Positions 40,030-45,951 of a DNA stretch of 50,489 bases are shown here, piece by piece. The stretch is from Ventricola sp036297385. Lineage in GTDB: Bacteria; Bacillota; Clostridia; Christensenellales; Aristaeellaceae. Position 1 is the stretch's first letter, and the number at the start of each line of letters is the position of its first letter. The notes beneath the pieces are model-generated. The model had not been told where the DNA came from and did no database searches. It saw nothing but the letters and a program-made list of their open reading frames with translations. The stretch spans positions 1 through 50,489 of the forward strand of contig JAXJLD010000096.1 in the NCBI GenBank assembly GCA_036297385.1. Direction: 5' to 3'. Made by a program: the position numbers and the translations under genes.

Positions 40030-41175
40030 ATGGATCCAAGAAACCAGCCCTCCCTTCTGGAGAGAATATACTCGTGGGAGAATCTTCTGGACGCATACCA
40101 CGAGGCAGCAAGCGAGAAGTGGTACCGCAACGACGTGACCGCCTTCGCGGCGAATCTGGAGGAAAACCTGATCAGCATACAAAACGACCTGATCTGGCAC
40201 GCCTACAAAGTGGGCCGGTACCGGCAGTTTTACGTCCATGAACCGAAGAAACGGCTCGTCATGGCTCTGGGCTTCCGGGATCGTGTCGTGCAGTGGGCGA
40301 TCTACCTCCAGACAAACCAACACCTCGACAATGGCATGATATACCACAGCTACGGGTGCAGGGTGGGAAAAGGAACCACCAGAGCAGCCGACCGGCTTCA
40401 ATACTGGTGCACGCTCGTGGATCGGAAGCCGGGCAAATGGTACTACCTGAAACTGGACGTATCAAAGTATTTTTACCGGGTGGATCACCGGGTGCTGCTC
40501 GACATACTCCGCCGGAAGTTCCCGAACGAGGACGGCTACCTCTGGCTTATGGAAACAATTATAAATTGCGACCATACACCCTTTGGACTGCCTCCGGGAA
40601 AGTCCGCCGACGAGATCCCACCGTCTGAAAGACTGTTCGAGGTAGGTATGCCGATCGGAAACCTCACGAGCCAGCTACTCGCGAACGTCTGCCTCAATGA
40701 GCTGGATCAGTATATCAAGCACGAGCTGAAAGCCCATTTTTACGACAGATACATGGACGACATGGCGCTACTCTATCCTGACGCGGCCACACTGAACCGG
40801 TGGAGAGCTGCGATCGAGAAGTATCTGAACGAAGTCCTGCACCTCGAATTGAACAGCAAAACCACGATCGGACTCGTCAAGCGCGGGATCACCTTCGTGG
40901 GCTGCCGAATCTATCCGGGGTACCGCAAACCGACAGCTCAGTCGGTCAAGAAAATGAAGGCACGTATGCGCTACATAGCGAAAGAGTACGAGGCCGGGCT
41001 GATCGACTTCGACGCGGTAGACGCGACCATGCAGAGCTACTTCGGACTTATGGGCCACTGCTCCACTCACGGGCTCCAGAAATGGATCGAGAAAAATATT
41101 ATTTTCAAACGCAAAGAAATGGCAGACATAGAGCTGCCGCAGGAGGTGACACAATGGGAATTGAATCAGTTTTGA
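40030..41175 (+). CDS. rt: DGR reverse transcriptase
   Basis: A 381-residue reverse transcriptase; AAGGAGGAACGAGGAC fixes ATG 40030. Motifs: KWYYLKLDVSKYFYRVDH (RT2/3, first metal Asp), GMPIGNLTSQLLANVCLNELD near 222, with the I-G-x-x-x-S-Q signature that separates DGR enzymes from group II intron enzymes (Q-G-x-x-x-S-P), then YDRYMDDMALL (catalytic Y-M-D-D) and ELNSKTTIGLVKRGITFVG. There is no maturase or endonuclease domain. It makes adenine-mutated cDNA from TR to replace VR1 and VR2. It overlaps the next gene by 22 bases. Confidence 0.97.
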   Translation: MDPRNQPSLLERIYSWENLLDAYHEAASEKWYRNDVTAFAANLEENLISIQNDLIWHAYKVGRYRQFYVHEPKKRLVMALGFRDRVVQWAIYLQTNQHLDNGMIYHSYGCRVGKGTTRAADRLQYWCTLVDRKPGKWYYLKLDVSKYFYRVDHRVLLDILRRKFPNEDGYLWLMETIINCDHTPFGLPPGKSADEIPPSERLFEVGMPIGNLTSQLLANVCLNELDQYIKHELKAHFYDRYMDDMALLYPDAATLNRWRAAIEKYLNEVLHLELNSKTTIGLVKRGITFVGCRIYPGYRKPTAQSVKKMKARMRYIAKEYEAGLIDFDAVDATMQSYFGLMGHCSTHGLQKWIEKNIIFKRKEMADIELPQEVTQWELNQF

Positions 41176-41510
41176 TCGCCTGCCTTCCTTCGGCGATCAC
41201 AGGGTTCTGCTTCTGGTGTATCGAGCAGAAAATCCAGAAACAGAGCAAGAAACTGGAGAAGGAAGAAAAACAGCGACGAGAAGCTCAGGACAAGCGCGAA
41301 AAGCTCCACGAACAGCAGGAGCTTTTTTTAGTGCAGGGAGTAAACGCCGCGATCGCCCTCGGAGAAGCCACGGCCAGAGCCGTGCAGCGGATCCCGGACG
41401 CCCACTGCAACGGTGATATGCACGCGGCCCTCGACTATGCCGCCAAGGTCAAACATGAGCAGAAGGACTTCCTGACGAGGCAGGGGATCGAATCTATTTA
41501 TGAAAGCTAA
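41154..41510 (+). CDS. Small membrane-associated coiled-coil protein
   Basis: A 118-residue protein; AGGAGGTGACACA fixes ATG 41154 inside the end of the RT gene. One N-terminal membrane segment (VLIACLPSAITGFCFWCI), then a highly charged coiled coil (KIQKQSKKLEKEEKQRREAQDKREK) and a C-terminal helical domain. Proteins of this shape are frequent at the start of Firmicutes lysis modules, but the function is not known. The overlap links lysis-module translation to the DGR transcript. Confidence 0.65.
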   Translation: MGIESVLIACLPSAITGFCFWCIEQKIQKQSKKLEKEEKQRREAQDKREKLHEQQELFLVQGVNAAIALGEATARAVQRIPDAHCNGDMHAALDYAAKVKHEQKDFLTRQGIESIYES

Positions 41511-41522
41511 GGAGGTGGCACC

Positions 41523-41903
41523 ATGACTGAGGAAACGCTGGAACCGGTAGAAACCGAAACAGATCCGGAGGAACAGATCCGAGAGCTGACATCCGAAAAC
41601 CGTCGGCTCAGGAAGCAGATCAAACGAATGAGAGAGGCTGCAGCTACCAGCAAAAAGGTGGAATTTTCAAAAATTATTTTCTGCGGCGTTTCGATCGTGA
41701 CGATCTTAATTACCGTCTTTTCCTGCTGGATTATTTACTCCACCATGGACGCCTCAGCCCTCGCCTACCTGATCCCGGCCGTGTTCGCTGAAATGGCGAG
41801 CGCGACCGGTTTTTACTACACGAAGGCCAAGGCTGAAAACAAAATCAAATTGATGAACGCCAACGGCGTGCAGCCAGAGGCGGACAACTTCAACGACTTC
41901 TAA
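41523..41903 (+). CDS. Small membrane protein (holin-like)
   Basis: A 126-residue protein with an acidic N-terminus, a basic coiled coil (about 20-40), then two membrane segments (IIFCGVSIVTILITVFSCWIIY and ALAYLIPAVFAEMASATGFYY). Topology and place (before the endolysin) fit a holin or antiholin; the clearer holin is at 43655. AAGGAGGTGGCACC precedes the ATG. Confidence 0.65.
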   Translation: MTEETLEPVETETDPEEQIRELTSENRRLRKQIKRMREAAATSKKVEFSKIIFCGVSIVTILITVFSCWIIYSTMDASALAYLIPAVFAEMASATGFYYTKAKAENKIKLMNANGVQPEADNFNDF

Positions 41904-41914
41904 GGAGGTGGAAC

Positions 41915-43498
41915 ATGTCACTCATTGGAAAAAACAACGAGGAAAAGATCTGGAATTTCCTCACCGGCAAGGGCCTGAACTCATACGGGGCCGCCGGGCT
42001 CATGGGGAACCTGTTCGCGGAGAGCGGGCTCAACCCTCACAACCTCCAGAACACCTACGAGAAAAAGCTCGGCTATACAGACGACAGCTACACCGACGCG
42101 GTGGACTCCGGAAAGTATACCGGCTTCACACATGACTCCGCAGGCTACGGCCTCGCCCAGTGGACATACTGGAGCCGCAAGGAGGCGCTCCTGAATTATG
42201 TCAAGGCCGTCGGTGCCTCGATCGGAGATCTGGAGACTCAGCTCGGCTTCCTCTGGAAAGAACTCGCCGAAAGCTACACCGCGGTGCTGGCCGTGCTGAA
42301 AAAAGCCACCAGCGTGAGACAGGCTTCCGACGCCGTGCTGCTCAAATATGAACAGCCAAAGGATCAGAGCGCCAGCGTCCAGACGAAGCGGGCCAGCTAC
42401 GGGCAGACCTACTTCGACAAATACGCAACCAAGACAACCAACGACACACAAGGAGGTAAAACCATGAGCAATAGTTCATTAGTGGACTGCACAGTTTACA
42501 GCCCTAACCACAGCGGAAAGAGAACCCACTCGATCGACCGTCTGACACCGCACTGCGTAGTCGGCCAGTTATCTGCCGAAACGATCGGCGCCTGCTTCCC
42601 TAAAGGCAGGGACGCAAGCTGCAACTACGGGATCGGGTACGACGGCCGCGTCTGCCTGATCGTGGACGAGTGCAACCGGAGCTGGTGCAGCTCCAGCAAC
42701 GCAAACGACCAGCGAGCGATCACGATCGAGTGCGCCAGCGATAAGGCCGAACCATACGCCATGAAATCCGCAGTTTACGAGAAACTGATCAAGCTCTGCG
42801 CTGACATCTGCAAGAGAAACGGAAAAACGAAGGTGCTCTGGCTCGGCAGCAAGGAGAAGGCTCTCACATACCAGCCGAAGGCGAACGAGATCGTCCTCAC
42901 CGCCCACCGCTGGTTCGCGAATAAATCGTGCCCTGGCGACTGGCTTTATTCCAGATATGGGGAGCTCGCCGACAGAATCAACGCACTGCTCGGCTCTACT
43001 GACTCCGGCAACTCCGGCGGAAATAATACCCCGTCCGGCGGTTCCGGCGTGAAATACTACGTCCAGACCGGAGCCTATAAGCAGAAGGCAAACGCTGACG
43101 CTCAGCTCAAAAAGGTGAAAGCTGCCGGTTTTGACGCTATTCTCAAACAGTCCGGCGGCTTCTACAAGGTGCAGACTGGAGCCTACTCCAAGAAAGAAAA
43201 CGCCAACGCCGAAGTCGCAAAGCTGAAAGCGAAGGGCTTCGACGCAATAGTGACAACCAACGGCGGAAGCGCTGCCGGATCCACAAACTCAGAGATTAAA
43301 GTCGGCGACGTGGTTCAGTTCTCAGGCGGCCCTCACTACGGAAGTGCTGCAGCTTCAACTGCTGCCGGAACTCCGAAGGCTGGCCCGGCCAAAGTCACCA
43401 GAATTGTGAAGGGAGCAAAGCACCCGTACCATATCGTACACACTGACGGCCAGTCCAGCGTCTACGGCTGGGTAAATGCGGCCAACGTCTCAAAATGA
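41915..43498 (+). CDS. Multidomain endolysin: glycosidase-like, amidase, SPOR, SH3-like
   Basis: A 527-residue lysin. Residues 1-150: a phage tail-lysin/lysozyme-like domain (GAAGLMGNLFAESGLNPHNL with likely catalytic Glu, GYGLAQWTYWSRKEALL). Residues 185-370: N-acetylmuramoyl-L-alanine amidase (LTPHCVVGQ and TAHRWFANKSCPG, zinc-binding His and Cys). Residues about 385-450: two SPOR-like repeats (YYVQTGAYKQKANADAQLKK, YKVQTGAYSKKENANAEVAK). The end is SH3-like (VGDVVQFSGG...VYGWVNAANV). Two lytic domains should cut both glycan and peptide bonds. An internal start makes a shorter form. ATG 41915 follows AAGGAGGTGGAAC. Confidence 0.9.
   Translation: MSLIGKNNEEKIWNFLTGKGLNSYGAAGLMGNLFAESGLNPHNLQNTYEKKLGYTDDSYTDAVDSGKYTGFTHDSAGYGLAQWTYWSRKEALLNYVKAVGASIGDLETQLGFLWKELAESYTAVLAVLKKATSVRQASDAVLLKYEQPKDQSASVQTKRASYGQTYFDKYATKTTNDTQGGKTMSNSSLVDCTVYSPNHSGKRTHSIDRLTPHCVVGQLSAETIGACFPKGRDASCNYGIGYDGRVCLIVDECNRSWCSSSNANDQRAITIECASDKAEPYAMKSAVYEKLIKLCADICKRNGKTKVLWLGSKEKALTYQPKANEIVLTAHRWFANKSCPGDWLYSRYGELADRINALLGSTDSGNSGGNNTPSGGSGVKYYVQTGAYKQKANADAQLKKVKAAGFDAILKQSGGFYKVQTGAYSKKENANAEVAKLKAKGFDAIVTTNGGSAAGSTNSEIKVGDVVQFSGGPHYGSAAASTAAGTPKAGPAKVTRIVKGAKHPYHIVHTDGQSSVYGWVNAANVSK
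42464..43498 (+). CDS. Nested endolysin form (amidase-SPOR-SH3) from internal start
   Basis: At 42450-42463, AAGGAGGTAAAACC precedes an in-frame ATG (42464) placed exactly at the border between the glycosidase-like domain and the amidase domain. Translation here gives a 344-residue amidase-SPOR-SH3 protein. The ribosome site is optimal in sequence and spacing. Dual-start endolysins that form complexes of full-length and short subunits are known in other Gram-positive phages, so this is probably functional. Confidence 0.75.
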   Translation: MSNSSLVDCTVYSPNHSGKRTHSIDRLTPHCVVGQLSAETIGACFPKGRDASCNYGIGYDGRVCLIVDECNRSWCSSSNANDQRAITIECASDKAEPYAMKSAVYEKLIKLCADICKRNGKTKVLWLGSKEKALTYQPKANEIVLTAHRWFANKSCPGDWLYSRYGELADRINALLGSTDSGNSGGNNTPSGGSGVKYYVQTGAYKQKANADAQLKKVKAAGFDAILKQSGGFYKVQTGAYSKKENANAEVAKLKAKGFDAIVTTNGGSAAGSTNSEIKVGDVVQFSGGPHYGSAAASTAAGTPKAGPAKVTRIVKGAKHPYHIVHTDGQSSVYGWVNAANVSK

Positions 43499-43788
43499 GA
43501 ACGGCCGCCAATATCCTGCTGCTGATCGTGGCCGTGGCCGTCCATGTGATCTGGATCCGCTCCCTCGTGGAGTGGGACGGCTCACCATGCGACGCAGCAG
43601 ACTGTAAAGACTGCCCGTATTATCCGGGAGAAAACAGAAAGGAGAATCAACACCATGAACGAAACTATGACTCAGATCATCAACGCAGCAACGCCGATCC
43701 TCTGCCTGCTCATTACTGCCGGTGGCGCCTACCTCGTGGCGCTGCTCAAACGCCAGACAGCCCAGATCGAGAAAGATCTGGACAATGA
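43495..43788 (+). CDS. Small membrane protein overlapping endolysin end and holin start
   Basis: A 97-codon frame whose ATGA overlaps the endolysin stop. The first half is plausible: membrane segment NILLLIVAVAVHVIWI and Cys residues (CDAADCKDC). The last 45 residues overlap the holin gene and look like read-through (basic, Arg/Pro-rich). It could be a real overlapping lysis gene (spanin-like overlaps are known elsewhere) or an erroneous extension. Confidence 0.4.
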   Translation: MRTAANILLLIVAVAVHVIWIRSLVEWDGSPCDAADCKDCPYYPGENRKENQHHERNYDSDHQRSNADPLPAHYCRWRLPRGAAQTPDSPDRERSGQ

Positions 43789-44182
43789 GACAGCCACCAA
43801 ATACATGAACATGGCAGTGGACGCCGTAGCTCAGGCCGTGGCCTACACGGCCCAGACGTTCGCGGACTCACTGAAAGCCGAGGGCAAATTCACCAAAGAG
43901 AAGCAGCTCGAAGCCTTCGAGAAGTCCAAAAACAAGACACTGGAGATCCTCGGCGACACAACCGTGGCCGCCCTCCGTGAGATTTACGGCGACTTCGACG
44001 CATGGCTCGAAACCAAGATCGAGCAGGTATGCAGAGAAACCAAGGCCGCCAGCGAGTCCCAGATCAAGGCAGCAACGGCCGACGCAGCAACAACCGCGGC
44101 AAGCGTAGCGGCAACGATCGCCACCACTGCGGTGCAGCAGCTCGCAGCCGAAGCTCCGGCCGCTGAATCTAAAACAGAATAG
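43655..44182 (+). CDS. Holin, LLH family
   Basis: A 175-residue protein with one N-terminal membrane segment (ATPILCLLITAGGAYLVALL), then KYMNMAVDAVAQAVAYTAQTF and KFTKEKQLEAFEKSKNKTLEIL, the pattern of the LLH holin family (PF09682). The C-terminal third is Ala/Thr-rich helical repeat (about 130-175). It should control the timing of membrane permeabilisation for the endolysin. AAAGGAGAATCAACACC precedes the ATG; a terminator follows. Confidence 0.85.
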   Translation: MNETMTQIINAATPILCLLITAGGAYLVALLKRQTAQIEKDLDNETATKYMNMAVDAVAQAVAYTAQTFADSLKAEGKFTKEKQLEAFEKSKNKTLEILGDTTVAALREIYGDFDAWLETKIEQVCRETKAASESQIKAATADAATTAASVAATIATTAVQQLAAEAPAAESKTE

Positions 44183-44210
44183 GCCCCTGACATGTTCAGG
44201 ACATAAAGAA

Positions 44211-44249
44211 AGCCCGGCGGGAGTGTTATCTCCTACCGGGCTATTTTTT
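44211..44249. terminator. Bidirectional terminator between lysis module and minus-strand moron
   Basis: AGCCCGG (44211-44217) pairs with CCGGGCT (44236-44242), followed by ATTTTTT on the plus strand and flanked by an A/T-run for the minus strand. It separates two converging genes. Confidence 0.8.
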
Positions 44250-44886
44250 ATAAGCAGGCCAGCGCCGCCTTGTATGCCTTCGATCTCGTGTTTGGCTTCT
44301 GGAAGTCGTAGCGATCGCGGCCCTCCACCGACTTCGCAAGAGCGGGATCCGCCGCCACCTGATCGGCAAACTGGCAAAACTTCAAATACTGCGGAGCTTT
44401 TCGGGGATCCGCCAGACCGGAACTGGCCACACTGGCAGCAACTGCATGGGCGAAAAGGATCGCCTTCTCCCTGATCGGAAGTTGGCAAACCATACAGTCA
44501 AGCAAGCCACCCTCTCCGGCCAGCGTAGAAAAGCAAACGCCGCAGCTCTGAGCATACTCTACAAGACCGGGAGCGGGATCCTGATCGTCTCCGATCTCTG
44601 CCCTGCTGATCAACGCGGTGGCGTCCACAACCGTGCAGCCTTCCGGCAAACGAACACCAAGATCTGCGGCGTACCGCTGCTGCTTTTCAGACGGCGGGAG
44701 GAACGGGATCACCTCAACGCTCTGCGGATCCACACAGCCAAGAGCTGCCGCCTTCTCTACTGCTGCCGCTTCTGAAATGGCGTCCACCTTTTTGTACTTT
44801 TTCTTTCCTGTCCCCGGATCTTTTCCCCAGATCCCAAAAATTCCATAATTACAAAACCCGCCGAACGGGCCCTTCTTTCCAACCAT
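44248..44886 (-). CDS. Minus-strand moron, unknown function
   Basis: A 212-residue protein on the opposite strand to all other phage genes in this window. The N-terminus is Gly/aromatic-rich (KKGPFGGFCNYGIFGIWG). Near 67 is PSEKQQRYAADLGVRLPEG followed by ALISRAE, a motif I associate with accessory segments of HIRAN and exonuclease proteins (from memory, not verified). A Cys cluster CGVCFS...CMVC follows. It has its own promoter (44943-44972, minus) bracketed by twin 17-bp repeats, so it is probably expressed and regulated in the lysogen. Defence or superinfection immunity is a guess from layout. Confidence 0.65.
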   Translation of the reverse strand: MVGKKGPFGGFCNYGIFGIWGKDPGTGKKKYKKVDAISEAAAVEKAAALGCVDPQSVEVIPFLPPSEKQQRYAADLGVRLPEGCTVVDATALISRAEIGDDQDPAPGLVEYAQSCGVCFSTLAGEGGLLDCMVCQLPIREKAILFAHAVAASVASSGLADPRKAPQYLKFCQFADQVAADPALAKSVEGRDRYDFQKPNTRSKAYKAALACL

Positions 44887-44926
44887 GCCATGCCCTCCTA
44901 ATTCTTTTTTGCGTTTATTCGCTTTT

Positions 44927-44998
44927 AGTCATGTTTGGGATAATTATAGGCGCCCGGCCATGGTAAAGTCAAGAAGCTATCAGTCATGTTTGGGATAA
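44927..44998. promoter_or_regulatory. Twin 17-bp operator-like repeats
   Basis: AGTCATGTTTGGGATAA occurs exactly at 44927-44943 and 44982-44998, 55 bp apart. One touches the -10 of the minus-strand promoter at its transcription-start side, the other lies just upstream of its -35. The second also overlaps the leader of the XRE gene, so one repressor could control both genes. Confidence 0.7.
44943..44972 (-). promoter_or_regulatory. Minus-strand sigma-A promoter of the moron
   Basis: On the minus strand: TTGACT (44972-44967), an 18-base spacer and TATAAT (44948-44943). It points to the gene ending at 44248, whose start is about 57 bases downstream. Confidence 0.75.
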
Positions 44999-45012
44999 AG
45001 GAGGGTGAAAGG

Positions 45013-45261
45013 TTGAAACTCTACAAGCACACGAATGGAACGTGCAACGCCTCCGGCCCTGCGATCCGGGCCCTCCGCGAAAGGGCGGGAATATCTCAGG
45101 AACAGCTCGCCGCAAAGTTGCAACTGGCTGGGCTGAATCTGAATCAGAAAGCAGTGAGCCGGATCGAAACCGGCGACCGCGTGGTGCCGGACTTCGAGCT
45201 AAACTATTTTGCGACAGTGCTCGGCGTGCCAGTTTGCACACTGCTGGAATATGAAAAATGA
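45013..45261 (+). CDS. XRE-family regulator (1)
   Basis: An 82-residue protein with a Cro/CI-type helix-turn-helix: AIRALRERAGISQEQLAAKL, then LNLNQKAVSRIETGDRVVP (recognition helix), and VLGVPVCTLLEYEK. AAGGAGGGTGAAAGG directly before TTG 45013 supports this start; an ATG at 44986 falls inside the 17-bp operator repeat and has no ribosome site. It likely binds the twin repeats upstream (inference). A terminator follows directly. Confidence 0.78.
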   Translation: MKLYKHTNGTCNASGPAIRALRERAGISQEQLAAKLQLAGLNLNQKAVSRIETGDRVVPDFELNYFATVLGVPVCTLLEYEK

Positions 45262-45285
45262 GGCGGGAAACCGTCTCTTTTTTTA
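45260..45285 (+). terminator. Terminator of XRE gene 1
   Basis: GAGGCGG-GAAA-CCGTCTC (45260-45277, one G-T pair) followed by TTTTTTT. Confidence 0.85.
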
Positions 45286-45317
45286 TGCGAAAAAGTGCGA
45301 AAATGCAGGAAATGAGC

Positions 45318-45346
45318 TTGACTATATACACCCGTAGGTGTATAAT
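45318..45346 (+). promoter_or_regulatory. Strong promoter with palindromic operator
   Basis: TTGACT (45318-45323), a 17-base spacer and TATAAT (45341-45346). Between them is the perfect 8-bp-arm palindrome TATACACC-CGTA-GGTGTATA (45325-45344), which overlaps the -10. A dimeric repressor bound there would block RNA polymerase. The promoter drives the 45421 gene, the second XRE gene and the transposase. Confidence 0.85.
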
Positions 45347-45420
45347 AATATTACAAGGTAAGGGAAAACCTGAGTAAGAAAAAAGGAGGAAAACAGAACA
45401 AGCGAAAGGAGGACACAACG

Positions 45421-45546
45421 GTGGACGAACAGAAAGAAAAGCAAACAAAAGAACTGCTCGAAGTTCTCGAAAAGGCTTTAAGAAGTGAAGCGGTGGAACG
45501 GATCACGATAACAATAAAGCCAAATCAAAAACCTAAGCAGTCCTAA
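45421..45546 (+). CDS. Small 41-residue protein downstream of the operator promoter
   Basis: GTG start at 45421 preceded by AAAGGAGGACACAACG. The peptide (MDEQKEKQTKELLEVLEKAL and a basic end) is helical and charged. It is the first gene of the operator-controlled transcript and is followed by a terminator. A leader protein or an antirepressor-like partner of the XRE proteins is possible; no family is recognised. Confidence 0.5.
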   Translation: MDEQKEKQTKELLEVLEKALRSEAVERITITIKPNQKPKQS

Positions 45547-45552
45547 AGGTTC

Positions 45553-45587
45553 GGCGGTGGGAAATTCCCACCCACCGCCTTTATTAT
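45553..45587 (+). terminator. Terminator / attenuator before XRE gene 2
   Basis: GGCGGTGGG (45553-45561) pairs with CCCACCGCC (45571-45579), followed by TTTATTAT. It lies between the 41-residue gene and XRE gene 2, so downstream genes may be expressed by partial read-through. Confidence 0.75.
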
Positions 45588-45611
45588 ATCCACCGGCTAC
45601 AACAAAGTCAA
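45583..45611 (-). promoter_or_regulatory. Minus-strand promoter-like sequence inside the XRE/transposase leader
   Basis: On the minus strand: TTGACT (45611-45606), a 17-base spacer and TATAAT (45588-45583), a perfect match in spacing and -10. It would fire leftward, against the 45421 gene. No minus-strand gene follows closely, so it could make an antisense transcript. Confidence 0.5.
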
Positions 45612-45626
45612 GAAGGAGGCCGACAC

Positions 45627-45887
45627 ATGGAAATCACGGTAAAGGTAAATTATAAAAACGAAAAACTGCAAAAGCTCAGACAGGCCGCTGGCCTCTCCCA
45701 GTCGCAGCTCGCGGAAGCCGCCGGGGTAAACGTCCGAATGTATCAGAAATACGAACAGGGCGACCGGGATATAAGCAAGGCGCAGCTCTCCACGCTGCTG
45801 CGGATCTGTAAAGCACTGAGTTGTAAACTCTCAGATATAGTGACAGACGCGGAAACGTCCGAGCTTTTAGCAGAGTATGAGAAATAA
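45627..45887 (+). CDS. XRE-family regulator (2)
   Basis: An 86-residue protein with a classic HTH: LQKLRQAAGLSQSQLAEAAGVNVRMYQKYEQGDRDIS (about 13-49) and a helical C-terminus ending in LLAEYEK. AGAAGGAGGCCGACAC precedes the ATG. As it lies downstream of the palindromic operator, autoregulation is likely. It could be the lysogeny repressor of the transposition module, but a classical CI-type gene may also lie left of the window. Confidence 0.82.
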   Translation: MEITVKVNYKNEKLQKLRQAAGLSQSQLAEAAGVNVRMYQKYEQGDRDISKAQLSTLLRICKALSCKLSDIVTDAETSELLAEYEK

Positions 45888-45903
45888 GCACCACACATTC
45901 AAG

Positions 45904-45932
45904 GGGGCGGCTTCGGCTGCCCCTCATTTTTT
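45904..45932 (+). terminator. Terminator in front of the transposase gene
   Basis: GGGGCGGC-TTCG-GCTGCCCC (45904-45923) followed by T's (TCATTTTTTG). It lies only about 20 bases before the transposase ribosome site (GGAGG), and so limits transposase expression from upstream promoters. Confidence 0.8.
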
Positions 45933-45951
45933 GTATATTGGAGGTAAACCC

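Noticed and set aside
39641..40138. Open frame of 165 codons covering the template repeat and spacer
   Set aside because: It begins as a copy of the adhesin C-terminus (the template itself) and then turns into Arg/Pro-rich read-out overlapping the RT start; better explained as DGR RNA.
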